Assembly (NCBI GenBank): GCA_011052055.1
Contig: DRJW01000472.1
Location: 1 to 5,457 of the forward strand
Direction of reading: 5' to 3'
DNA: 5,457 nucleotides
DNA from: Nitrospirota bacterium
GTDB lineage: Bacteria; Nitrospinota_A; UBA7883
Below the pieces are notes generated by a model, which saw only the letters and a program-made list of their open reading frames with translations, did no database searches and was not told where the DNA came from. Shown here one piece after another: positions 1-5,457 of the stretch; positions within the stretch are counted from its first letter, which is position 1; each line of letters starts with the position of its first letter. The position numbers and the translations under genes were made by a program.

Positions 1-63
1 CCGCCGCTGTCAATCCGCTGATCCAGGCGGCCAACAATCGATCATACGATTGCTTGAATTGAC

Positions 64-2178
64 CTATTGTTTTTTATCGACACTCTTTGACTTAATGATA
101 AGAGAATAAAGCTCCCTGGCCTTGAAATGCTTGGGATTCAGCTGTAGCGTTGTATCAAGCCTGCGAAGGGCAGCGGCTAAATCGCCGTTTGAGTAATCAT
201 GAATGGCGTTATGATATAAAGCGGAAAACACGAAATCTTTCGTATTCGATGTAATGGGCCGCTTTTCCAACACCTCTCTTATTCTGTAAGCTTTATCCCG
301 TTCATTATTCTTGTCGGCCCACCAGGACTGGTGATATAGAAGAGTCGCGAACATGGGATCGCTCTCGTCGAGCTGGGATAACGTCTGTGACAATGCCGAA
401 AACAGGTAATGCTCCCTTAGTTTGCCCGACAGGTTGTGAATTAGACCGGGGAAAGGATGATCCCACAAATGGGAGACAAAAGTCAGCGAGCGGGCTTTGT
501 TTTCGCGATCATCATCTCTGCCAAAACTTAAGGCTAGAAGGAAAAAAATGATTAACGAAATGCGGACACTCTGAGCAAGAACTATATGTTCGAACGACTG
601 AAGGGATTGAGCCGCTTCGTGAATCTTTCCAGCTTTGATGTCACCCATAAGCCGGAGAGGGATATATTCGCCCAGAAACTCGTCAAATGCCGAAACGAGG
701 AGCGAAAGCCGCTTTTCTCCATCCTCGTGGAGGCGGTTCATGGCGGCCCTGCAGAACAACTCAAGTCTCAACTCCCACAAACGTTCTTTTGCCTTGATTA
801 GCTCTTGTAGCTCATCCATTATTTTACGAATGAACGTGGCGTCCAGATGCTCCATCCATAGAGGTGTAGTGGGGTGCAATTCCGGCATGGCGCTGGTATA
901 AACCTTGTCATACCATGAGAAGTCCTTGCTCAGGATTCCTCTTTCGAAAGCCATCTGCTCTATTTCGGTTCCCGGATAAATGTGTGTTACTGAAAATCCT
1001 TCGATCTTGGACAGCTTGGATAATTTGGATTTTACAAACTCAACGGTCGAGTAGACGTCGTCCCTGGTTTCGTCCGGTAAAGATATCATGAGAAATATGT
1101 ACGTGCGTATACCCAATTCATGACATGCGTCAATAACGCGAGAGGTCTGCTCGACATTCGTGTTCTTCCTGATAGATTGTAGAACCGTGTTGGAGCCTGA
1201 CTCCAGGGCGATGTCCAGGCTGATACACCCGCTTTTGGCCATCACCTCCAGCATTTCCAAATTCAGATCGGCCCGAGCCTCGGCATACCATTTAATGTTC
1301 AGGCGTCTGCTATCGAGCTCATCGCACAATTCCTTCAAAAACTTTTTGTTTTTGGATATATTCGGATCCTGGAGATGGAATACATCACAGTTATAAGCGA
1401 TATGTTTTTCCTCAATTTCTTTTGCGACAGAGGCCGCCCGGCGTGTTCTGTATTTTACCTTGCCATAGAGACAGTAAACGCATTTATGCGGGCACCCCCT
1501 GCCGACATGGATAGGTAACGCTTTTAGCTGATCCTCTTCGTAATTACGCAGAAGCATAAAGTCGCTATAATTGCCATACGGCAATATCACATCTTCGAAC
1601 ACATCATCGGAAATCAGCAGTTCGTCGAGGTTCATCTCATATGGTCCGTCCTCATTTTCAATAATTTCTCCATTCGCGGAACGAAAGGTAATCCCTTTTA
1701 CTTTCTCAAGACCACTGTTATTTTCAATGGCGCGGACAAGATTAAGCAAAATGACCTCGCCCTCTCCACGCACGACAATATCCAGCCCGGTTATGGCTTT
1801 CAAAGCCTCGTGGGCGGTGTGTGTAAAGTGATGCCCTCCTGCTATTATCAAGCAATCTGGAAGTAGCAGGCGCGTAGCAGTTATCATCTCCCATACCGCG
1901 AACCTGTTTTCCGTAGTGGAGGTGAATCCAACGATGTCCGGTTTTTCTGCGCCAAAAAGTGAGCAATGCTCACCTAGTGGGCTAGGATCTTCTGCGCCAA
2001 GGAGCGAGCAAAGCGCGCCCTGCGGGTTTGGAGCCGTTGAAAGATCCAGAATTTTCGACCGATAACCTTTCCTGAGAAGATAACTGGACAGAAACAGTAG
2101 CGAGACGGGACGCATGCTGTCCCGATCCGGGTAAGCAAGCCCGGGCACGGCCGATGGATTGACCAAAAGAATGTTCAT
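64..2178 (-). CDS. B12-binding domain radical SAM protein with C-terminal helical/TPR-like extension (704 aa)
   Basis: This is a second cobalamin-dependent radical SAM enzyme, probably a C-methyltransferase or related catalyst of unknown substrate. The B12-binding domain spans about residues 1-150: MNILLVNPS at the start, KILDLS (42-47), PDIVGFTSTTENR (80-92), AGGHHFTHT (113-121) and RGEGE (137-141). The radical SAM core holds GRGCPHKCVYC, with cluster cysteines C229, C233 and C236, then YAEARAD (298-304), IALESGS (323-329), SLPDETRDD (366-374) and YPGTEIE (401-407). From about 445 to 704 a largely helical extension follows, unusual beside the 450-550 residues common in the class. It includes a hydrophobic run ISLIIFFLLAL (540-550) and a TPR-like unit at 652-693 (A-x-x-D-YSNGDLAAALRRLDTTLQLNPKHFKA). 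Such an extension could bind a partner or carrier. Residues 52-81 are two tandem 15-residue repeats inside the B12 domain (see repeat entry). The ATG at 2178 overlaps the stop of a 29-codon ORF and lacks its own clear ribosome binding site. Confidence 0.91.
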   Translation of the reverse strand: MNILLVNPSAVPGLAYPDRDSMRPVSLLFLSSYLLRKGYRSKILDLSTAPNPQGALCSLLGAEDPSPLGEHCSLFGAEKPDIVGFTSTTENRFAVWEMITATRLLLPDCLIIAGGHHFTHTAHEALKAITGLDIVVRGEGEVILLNLVRAIENNSGLEKVKGITFRSANGEIIENEDGPYEMNLDELLISDDVFEDVILPYGNYSDFMLLRNYEEDQLKALPIHVGRGCPHKCVYCLYGKVKYRTRRAASVAKEIEEKHIAYNCDVFHLQDPNISKNKKFLKELCDELDSRRLNIKWYAEARADLNLEMLEVMAKSGCISLDIALESGSNTVLQSIRKNTNVEQTSRVIDACHELGIRTYIFLMISLPDETRDDVYSTVEFVKSKLSKLSKIEGFSVTHIYPGTEIEQMAFERGILSKDFSWYDKVYTSAMPELHPTTPLWMEHLDATFIRKIMDELQELIKAKERLWELRLELFCRAAMNRLHEDGEKRLSLLVSAFDEFLGEYIPLRLMGDIKAGKIHEAAQSLQSFEHIVLAQSVRISLIIFFLLALSFGRDDDRENKARSLTFVSHLWDHPFPGLIHNLSGKLREHYLFSALSQTLSQLDESDPMFATLLYHQSWWADKNNERDKAYRIREVLEKRPITSNTKDFVFSALYHNAIHDYSNGDLAAALRRLDTTLQLNPKHFKARELYSLIIKSKSVDKKQ
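1936..2025. repeat. Two tandem 45-bp imperfect repeats with palindromes, in frame in the 704-aa gene
   Basis: Positions 1936-1980 and 1981-2025 align with 31 of 45 identical bases by hand. They encode two 15-residue units, PQGALCSLLGAEDPS and PLGEHCSLFGAEKPD. The 1936-1980 copy contains GTGAGCA-A-TGCTCAC, a perfect 7-bp inverted repeat. At the copy boundary lies CCTAG-TGGG-CTAGG, a 5-bp stem with a 4-base loop. The other copy keeps degenerate versions of both. The units lie between strand two (KILDLS) and strand three (DIVGF) of the B12-binding domain, where related proteins have an amphipathic helix. A palindromic repeat that stays open in frame suggests a small selfish element, in the manner of the palindromic elements inserted in Rickettsia genes, but slippage duplication of native codons is also possible. 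Confidence 0.7.
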
Positions 2179-2267
2179 TATGGATATAAAGACGCGTCAG
2201 GCGATAGAGAAACGTTAAAGCTCCAGCTCAAGCAAGAGTTCGCGATCTTTAGCGGATCGTGTGTCAT
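2178..2267 (-). CDS. Small ORF (29 residues) with strong RBS, stop overlapping the 704-aa radical SAM start
   Basis: ATG at 2267 is preceded by GGGAGG (2277-2272) with a four-base spacer, the strongest Shine-Dalgarno match seen in the 3' half of the operon. The frame ends in TAA at 2180-2178, whose last A is the first base of the next ATG (TAATG), a classic termination-reinitiation junction. The large gene downstream has no Shine-Dalgarno of its own in the preceding 20 bases, so its translation probably depends on this ORF. The peptide begins MTHDPLKIANSCLSWSF, then NVSLSPDASLYP. It has one cysteine (12) and one tryptophan (15), is rich in Ser/Leu, and has no signal peptide or known motif. 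An in-frame ATG 15 codons upstream (2312) has no visible ribosome binding site. It could be a precursor peptide for the adjacent radical SAM enzyme, a leader or coupling peptide, or non-functional as a product. I do not recognise it. Confidence 0.5.
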   Translation of the reverse strand: MTHDPLKIANSCLSWSFNVSLSPDASLYP

Positions 2268-2414
2268 AGAACCTCCCGGAACCAGCCGATGACCTGATCG
2301 TGACCGGCTCATAATATTTGATTAACTAGCAACATTAGTGTAGCTCACTTTCTCTCTTTTCAAGAGCCTGGTATGTTCATGCCGGCCGCAATCGAAAAAA
2401 ACCATGTGGAATCT
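2268..2414. other. Intergenic gap between the two radical SAM genes
   Basis: These 147 bases separate the 485-aa gene from the 29-codon ORF and form the longest break in the operon. On the minus strand they hold a short CTCTT-GAA-AAGAG hairpin (2356-2368) with no U-tract, an A+T-rich stretch (about 2310-2330), and a direct repeat GGTCA-N6-GGTCA near 2290-2305. A weak promoter cannot be excluded (TTGAAA followed 15 bases later by TACACT), but the match is poor. I see no convincing terminator, riboswitch or further gene here. Confidence 0.4.
2272..2277 (-). promoter_or_regulatory. Ribosome binding site of the 29-residue ORF
   Basis: GGGAGG on the minus strand lies four bases before the ATG at 2267. 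It stands about 95 bases upstream of the large radical SAM start, too far to serve that gene directly, which supports the small ORF being the translated entry point. Confidence 0.6.
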
Positions 2415-3872
2415 TCAATCAGCGAAGTAACATTTTTCAACGTACCTGGCGCCTTTATCATTTGGTTTACGAAAAATCTCTCTAATTCGCTCCGAAGGAT
2501 AATCGGGGCCGCGCACCATTTGAAAAGTGCGCTCCATTTCATTCTTGTATTGTAGAAGCGTATCAAGCGGGAGTCCTTTTAAGCTGATACTTGGAGTATA
2601 TGTGTCGAGATCAAGAAAATCATTCTTTGCCGGGTCTTCTATTAAGCCATTGGCAAGGCACTGATTATAAAATTCGGTGCCTGGAAATGGCGTAGCCACA
2701 AATACAGATATGTTGGAAAATTTCTTGCTTTTTTCCCTAATAAAAGTTAACAGGCGCTGGAGTGTTGTTTCAGTTTCGCCCGGCATGCCTATCACAAAAT
2801 TGCCCAGCGCGAGGAGTTTATGCTTTTCACATAAGTCTATTACTTTTTCAATCTTCTCCATGCTGACTTTTTTCTTGATCACATTGTTTCGCATTTGCTC
2901 GTCGGAATGCTCGATTGAAAGGGCTATACCGATAACACCAAGTTTTTTCAAACCCAACAGCAATTCCTCCGTTATATACTTTATTATCAGGCCGCTTGGG
3001 ATCGTCAGTCTAAAATCTAACTTGCGCCTGGCGATCTCTTCGCAAATTAATACGAGCCGCTCAGAGATAACGTTCGCGGCGTCATCATAAAAAGCTACGC
3101 TTTTATACCCCAATCGCTTGACAACATATTCGACCTCGTCCGCCACATCCACCGGAGAGCGCCCACGCCATTTTTTCCCTGAAATAGTATGGGCGCCACA
3201 AAAAGTACAACGAAGAGGACAACTTCGGGAAGTTATCAGGGGCATCGGAACGTTATGGGCCTTGTACTGCGTGTGATTAAAAAGCGCCCTCCCCGGCCAA
3301 GGCAATTCATCAATATCATTATTAAAGTATTTCCTCTGATTTATTATCGTTGAGCCATTTTTTTTCCAGCACAGCCCGTCGATAGATTCAACAACGGTCA
3401 TATCGCCGCCATGTAACGCCGTGACCAGATCAGTCATTGGCTTCTCGCCGTCACCGATAATCAAGTAGTCCGCGTCAATGTTTTCGAGAGTATGTCTGGG
3501 CAAGCCTGTGGCGTGAACCCCGCCAATCACTATCTTTAATTTACCGTATCGCTTTTTAATTATTTTGGCGATATCCCTTATTCGTCCGAATTGATTTGTA
3601 AAACCACCAATGCCAATTAAATCTGGTTCAAGCTCGCCTATTCGCTTCACGAGAGCGTCATCCCCCATGCCCCAAAAGTCGTGAGTTTCGTTTAAAGGCC
3701 AGTAATTGTCAGGATCTTCGGCGACCATATCGATTATAGACGTATCGCAACCAATGTCGATCAGAGACTGGGCGATATACGCAAGGCCTATAGGAGGAAT
3801 CATCATGCCCCGCGATGTAAAGCCCTTGCGCGCCAGGATGTTTGGCTTGATTAACAGAACCTTGAAATTCAT
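2415..3872 (-). CDS. B12-binding domain radical SAM protein (485 aa)
   Basis: Members of this superfamily pair a cobalamin-binding N-terminal domain with a radical SAM core. Many are methyltransferases acting on unactivated carbon, while others (BchE-like) do ring chemistry; the substrate here is unknown. Residues 1-150 form the B12-binding Rossmann domain: MNFKVLLIKPN at the start, PPIGLAYIAQSL (26-37), PDLIGIGG (83-90), IGGVHATGLP (116-125) and GDGEKP (140-145). A linker ELPWPGRALF (189-198) precedes the radical SAM motif SCPLRCTFC, with cluster cysteines C218, C222 and C225. The barrel continues through SIEHSDEQM (319-327), FVIGMPGET (359-367) and TPFPGTEFY (394-402), and ends with a short helical tail. 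Length is typical of the class and no core motif is missing. The ATG at 3872 is preferred over an in-frame start 40 codons upstream because the family begins at this strand and the upstream residues look non-coding. The start overlaps the stop of the 33-codon ORF (ATGA). The gene is visibly A+T-richer than the dehydrogenase. Confidence 0.92.
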   Translation of the reverse strand: MNFKVLLIKPNILARKGFTSRGMMIPPIGLAYIAQSLIDIGCDTSIIDMVAEDPDNYWPLNETHDFWGMGDDALVKRIGELEPDLIGIGGFTNQFGRIRDIAKIIKKRYGKLKIVIGGVHATGLPRHTLENIDADYLIIGDGEKPMTDLVTALHGGDMTVVESIDGLCWKKNGSTIINQRKYFNNDIDELPWPGRALFNHTQYKAHNVPMPLITSRSCPLRCTFCGAHTISGKKWRGRSPVDVADEVEYVVKRLGYKSVAFYDDAANVISERLVLICEEIARRKLDFRLTIPSGLIIKYITEELLLGLKKLGVIGIALSIEHSDEQMRNNVIKKKVSMEKIEKVIDLCEKHKLLALGNFVIGMPGETETTLQRLLTFIREKSKKFSNISVFVATPFPGTEFYNQCLANGLIEDPAKNDFLDLDTYTPSISLKGLPLDTLLQYKNEMERTFQMVRGPDYPSERIREIFRKPNDKGARYVEKCYFAD

Positions 3873-3970
3873 ATCTTGTAATCCAGAATTGATATGCAAG
3901 GAACGGTTGGAAGATTGACAAATAAAACCGTCGTTCCTCCTGCCTGATCTACATTCCGCGTATTTTTCAT
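3869..3970 (-). CDS. Small ORF (33 residues) overlapping the start of the downstream B12-radical SAM gene
   Basis: ATG at 3970 is preceded by AGGA with a six-base spacer (3980-3977), with a further GGGGAGG at 3990-3984. The frame ends with TGA at 3871-3869, which overlaps the ATG of the radical SAM gene (ATGA). The downstream gene has only a weak GGA of its own, so this ORF may deliver ribosomes to it. The peptide starts MKNTRNVDQAGG, continues TTVLFVNLPTVPCISIL, and ends DYKI. It has one cysteine (residue 25), no signal peptide and no leader motif I recognise. The segment VLFVNLPTVPCIS lines up with ILLVNPSAVPGLA, residues 3-15 of the 704-residue enzyme in this window, which is the first strand and loop of a B12-binding domain. 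It may therefore be a vestige of a lost radical SAM gene kept as a coupling cistron. A modified precursor peptide or a regulatory leader are alternatives. Whether it is translated cannot be shown here. Confidence 0.45.
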   Translation of the reverse strand: MKNTRNVDQAGGTTVLFVNLPTVPCISILDYKI

Positions 3971-4011
3971 AACGATTCCTATGCCTCCCCAAGTTTGTAT
4001 AACGACGGTTT
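3925..4011. repeat. Perfect 11-bp inverted repeat enclosing the small-ORF start
   Basis: AAACCGTCGTT at 3925-3935 is the exact reverse complement of AACGACGGTTT at 4001-4011, with 65 bases between the arms. In the minus-strand transcript the pair could form a long-range stem. The loop would contain the ribosome binding site and first codons of the 33-residue ORF, just after the dehydrogenase stop. There is no U-tract, so it is not an intrinsic terminator. A role in controlling translation of the small ORF and the coupled radical SAM gene is inference; a chance match is possible. Confidence 0.5.
3977..3990 (-). promoter_or_regulatory. Ribosome binding site region of the 33-residue ORF
   Basis: On the minus strand the region reads GGGGAGG (3990-3984), then AGGA (3980-3977) six bases before the ATG at 3970. 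Two purine-rich Shine-Dalgarno-like stretches ahead of a tiny ORF are the main support for its translation. The site sits in the loop of an 11-bp inverted repeat (3925-3935 with 4001-4011). Confidence 0.5.
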
Positions 4012-4013
4012 CA

Positions 4014-5306
4014 TTAGGTCGCCGGACTCCGGTAAATGATTCCCGCCGTGGCAGTCTCCTCGGAGCTGGCGGCGTTGCGGCCGTCATAAAAAACCTTCAC
4101 GCCCCGCCTCGCCAGCCCCTCAAAGTCGAGGGGAAGGAAAGCCGCGTGCGCAGTTACCATTATAACCGCGTCGATATGGCCTGGCGCGTCGTGGCGTGTC
4201 GGCTTAAACCCCGCGTTACCTATATAAGCGTCGCTGAAATAAGGATCGCATAATAAAACCTGCCATCCCAGCCTGCGGGCCGCATCACGAACCAGGTATG
4301 CAGGGGATAGGGTATCATTCGGCACATCGGGCCGAAAAGCCAGGCCCATAATCATCAGACGTGTTTCTGGTATCTCGCCGAGGGCGGTCGCGACGCTGGC
4401 CACGGCCCGCTCCGCCTGACGGTCGTTGATGGCGCGGGCGCTCTCCATCAGCAAAAGCGGTTTTTCGCGGCGCCGGGCGTCGTTGATCATAAACCAGGGA
4501 TAGACCGGCGTGCAGTGCCCCCCCACTCCGACGCCCGGCTGGTGCAGGTGCGATTCACGATGGGTGTTGGCGGCGGGAATCACGGTATAGATATCGACAC
4601 CTGCGGCCGCAAGGTATTCTGATAGCTCGTTGACCAGGGCGATGTTTACATCCCGGTAAGCCATGTCCACCAGCTTTGCCGCCTCGGCGTTCTCAAGCGA
4701 GCCGACATCAATGACGCGCCGATCAAAGAGGCGCCGGTAAAAGTCGAGGCCGCCCTCACGGGACGAAGGCCCATAGGCGCCGACGATTTTCGGGACATTG
4801 GCGAACTGCCAGAGCGCCTGGCGCGATTTTATCCGCTCCGGGCTATAGACTATAAAAATATCCTCATCGATTTTTCTTCCTTCAGCGGTAAAAACAGGCG
4901 CTATTTTCGAGCGAGTGGCGCCGATGGGCAGAGTGGTTTCATACGCCACCAGCGCGCCAGAAGGGAGGCAGTGAGCGAGCGTTTGGGTGACAGACATCAC
5001 CGCAGACAGATCGATCTGTTTTCGCTCGTCCACCAGAGCGGGCACGATAACGATAACAGCATCCGCAGAGGCCGAAGCTGTGGCCAGGTCGGTGGTAGCC
5101 GACAAAAGCCCCGTCTCCACGGCTTTGGCGATGAGGGGCGCCATGCCCTGCTCGTCGAAGGAGACATGCCCGGCGTTTACCTTCTCCACAACAACAGGAT
5201 CGATATCGACACCGGTCACACGCAGTCCGCGCGAAGACGCCCATGCTGAAAGTGGCTGTCCGACCTTGCCCATCCCGACTATAACCAGGTGGAACGGCTG
5301 GCTCAC
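4014..5306 (-). CDS. Nucleotide-sugar dehydrogenase (UDP-glucose/GDP-mannose dehydrogenase family, probably UDP-N-acetylhexosamine 6-dehydrogenase type)
   Basis: This 430-residue cytoplasmic enzyme should oxidise C6 of a UDP- or GDP-sugar to the carboxylate with two NAD+, supplying a uronic acid for surface polysaccharide. An N-terminal Rossmann fold carries GMGKVG (glycines 11, 13, 16) and an acidic strand end GVDID (32-36). YETTLPIGATRSK lies at 122-134 and YSPER at 154-158. The central domain has K211 and N221 in the KLVDMAYRDVNIALVNE segment, and the catalytic cysteine is C265 in GVGVGGHCTP. The C-terminal UDP-binding domain begins near GLAFRPD (321-327). Length is normal for the WecC/WbpA-like branch. 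In the usual K-P-x-x-x-D-x-R-x-S-P motif the arginine is Thr332 here (VPNDTLSP), so the exact substrate is uncertain. GTG is chosen as start because it overlaps the upstream stop and has AGAGGA six bases before it. The gene is clearly more G+C-rich than the radical SAM genes downstream. The family call is firm; the substrate is inferred. Confidence 0.93.
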   Translation of the reverse strand: MSQPFHLVIVGMGKVGQPLSAWASSRGLRVTGVDIDPVVVEKVNAGHVSFDEQGMAPLIAKAVETGLLSATTDLATASASADAVIVIVPALVDERKQIDLSAVMSVTQTLAHCLPSGALVAYETTLPIGATRSKIAPVFTAEGRKIDEDIFIVYSPERIKSRQALWQFANVPKIVGAYGPSSREGGLDFYRRLFDRRVIDVGSLENAEAAKLVDMAYRDVNIALVNELSEYLAAAGVDIYTVIPAANTHRESHLHQPGVGVGGHCTPVYPWFMINDARRREKPLLLMESARAINDRQAERAVASVATALGEIPETRLMIMGLAFRPDVPNDTLSPAYLVRDAARRLGWQVLLCDPYFSDAYIGNAGFKPTRHDAPGHIDAVIMVTAHAAFLPLDFEGLARRGVKVFYDGRNAASSEETATAGIIYRSPAT

Positions 5307-5457
5307 TGCGTTTCCTCTCGCGCCCAGGCTATGGCCCTGCCGCTAAATTTTTCTTCGATCTCCTCAGAGCACCTGTCGCAAGGAGAAGGATAATGGCCAA
5401 CAGCGTGCTTTCGCCGTAAACGGATCATGGCCTCGCCCCCCCATAGATCCGCAAGCG
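5303..5457 (-). CDS. C-terminal end of a radical SAM/SPASM-type protein (partial, 5' end outside window)
   Basis: The minus-strand frame is open from the window edge to a TGA at 5305-5303 and gives 50 residues. It begins LADLWGGEAMIRLRRKHAVG and continues into a YPSPCDRC segment. This pattern (a Trp-containing helix, an 'lR..H' stretch, then P-x-P-C-x-x-C) is how the C-termini of many radical SAM proteins with a SPASM or twitch domain end. In those the last cysteines help bind an auxiliary Fe-S cluster. The catalytic CxxxCxxC motif and most of the protein lie outside the window, so neither substrate nor family can be fixed. After the CxxC there is a charged tail of about 20 residues (EEIEEKF...). 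The stop overlaps the GTG start of the dehydrogenase by four bases (GTGA), so the two genes are very likely cotranscribed and translationally coupled. The assignment rests on pattern recognition of a short fragment; a different zinc- or Fe-S-binding CxxC protein remains possible. Confidence 0.62.
   Translation of the reverse strand, partial: LADLWGGEAMIRLRRKHAVGHYPSPCDRCSEEIEEKFSGRAIAWAREETQ
5313..5318 (-). promoter_or_regulatory. Ribosome binding site of the dehydrogenase
   Basis: AGAGGA lies six bases before the GTG at 5306, inside the last codons of the preceding gene. Together with the GTGA overlap it decides the non-ATG start. Confidence 0.7.

Noticed and set aside
1..63. A short open frame and an AGCAATCG/CGATTGTT stem (about 34-53 region) downstream of the 704-aa gene
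   Set aside because: There is no ribosome binding site or ATG in the open frame. The stem has one G-U pair and no U-tract, so neither a gene start nor a terminator is supported.
2356..2368. CTCTT-GAA-AAGAG hairpin as a terminator after the 485-aa gene
   Set aside because: It has only five base pairs, low G+C and no following U-run on either strand.
2178..2414. Cobalamin riboswitch before the second B12-radical SAM gene
   Set aside because: I could not find the B12-box consensus or the needed length of structured leader; the gap is only 147 bases before the small ORF.
2677..3090. A plus-strand frame of 137 codons opposite the 485-aa radical SAM gene
   Set aside because: It lies wholly antisense to a gene with clear family motifs and has no recognisable domain; it is a shadow frame.
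3873..3992. A 40-residue N-terminal extension of the 485-aa radical SAM protein
   Set aside because: The B12-binding domain starts at the internal Met (MNFKVLLIKPN). The extra residues resemble no family sequence and compete with the better-supported 33-codon ORF.
3979..4014. An 11-codon frame (MKPSLYKLGEA) starting on the dehydrogenase stop as TAATG
   Set aside because: It is too short to call as a gene, and its only upstream GGAG is 12 bases away. It is mentioned only for its position relative to the inverted repeat.
4987..5346. A plus-strand frame of 119 codons opposite the dehydrogenase
   Set aside because: It is antisense to the Rossmann-domain coding sequence and is a long frame expected in G+C-rich DNA; there is no family signal.

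Overview
The window is one stretch of minus-strand genes from a bacterial accessory locus, read from high to low coordinates. Its content (a radical SAM/SPASM tail, a UDP-sugar 6-dehydrogenase, and two B12-binding radical SAM enzymes) fits a Gram-negative, proteobacteria-like or related anaerobe-type genome. In such genomes surface-polysaccharide or other specialised biosynthesis loci often mix sugar-nucleotide enzymes with many radical SAM proteins. The taxon cannot be fixed from the sequence alone. Composition is uneven: a sample of the dehydrogenase (4501-4560) is 42/60 G+C, while a sample of the neighbouring radical SAM gene (3541-3600) is 20/60. This suggests a patchwork, transferred locus.

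Layout in transcription order: (1) 5457-5303, the last 50 codons of a radical SAM/SPASM-type protein. (2) 5306-4014, a complete nucleotide-sugar dehydrogenase whose GTG start overlaps the previous stop (GTGA). (3) 3970-3869, a 33-codon small ORF with its own ribosome binding site, whose TGA overlaps the ATG of the next gene (ATGA). (4) 3872-2415, a 485-residue B12-binding radical SAM protein. (5) A 147-nt gap. (6) 2267-2178, a 29-codon small ORF with a strong GGGAGG site, whose TAA shares one base with the next ATG (TAATG). (7) 2178-64, a 704-residue B12-binding radical SAM protein with a long helical C-terminal extension ending in a TPR-like unit. (8) 63-1, downstream sequence with no gene I can support.

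The most notable feature is that each of the two B12-radical SAM genes is preceded by a tiny ORF that overlaps its start codon, while neither enzyme gene has a convincing Shine-Dalgarno site of its own. This looks like translational coupling. The tiny ORFs could be peptide substrates, leader or coupling cistrons, or vestiges. The 33-residue one resembles the beginning of a B12-binding domain, which favours a vestige in that case. A second oddity is a 2 x 45-bp palindrome-containing tandem repeat read in frame inside the B12-binding domain of the 704-residue enzyme.

A plausible joint role is that the dehydrogenase makes a UDP-uronic acid type sugar, and the radical SAM enzymes methylate or otherwise modify a sugar, lipid or peptide product of the same locus. 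The substrate is not visible from sequence.
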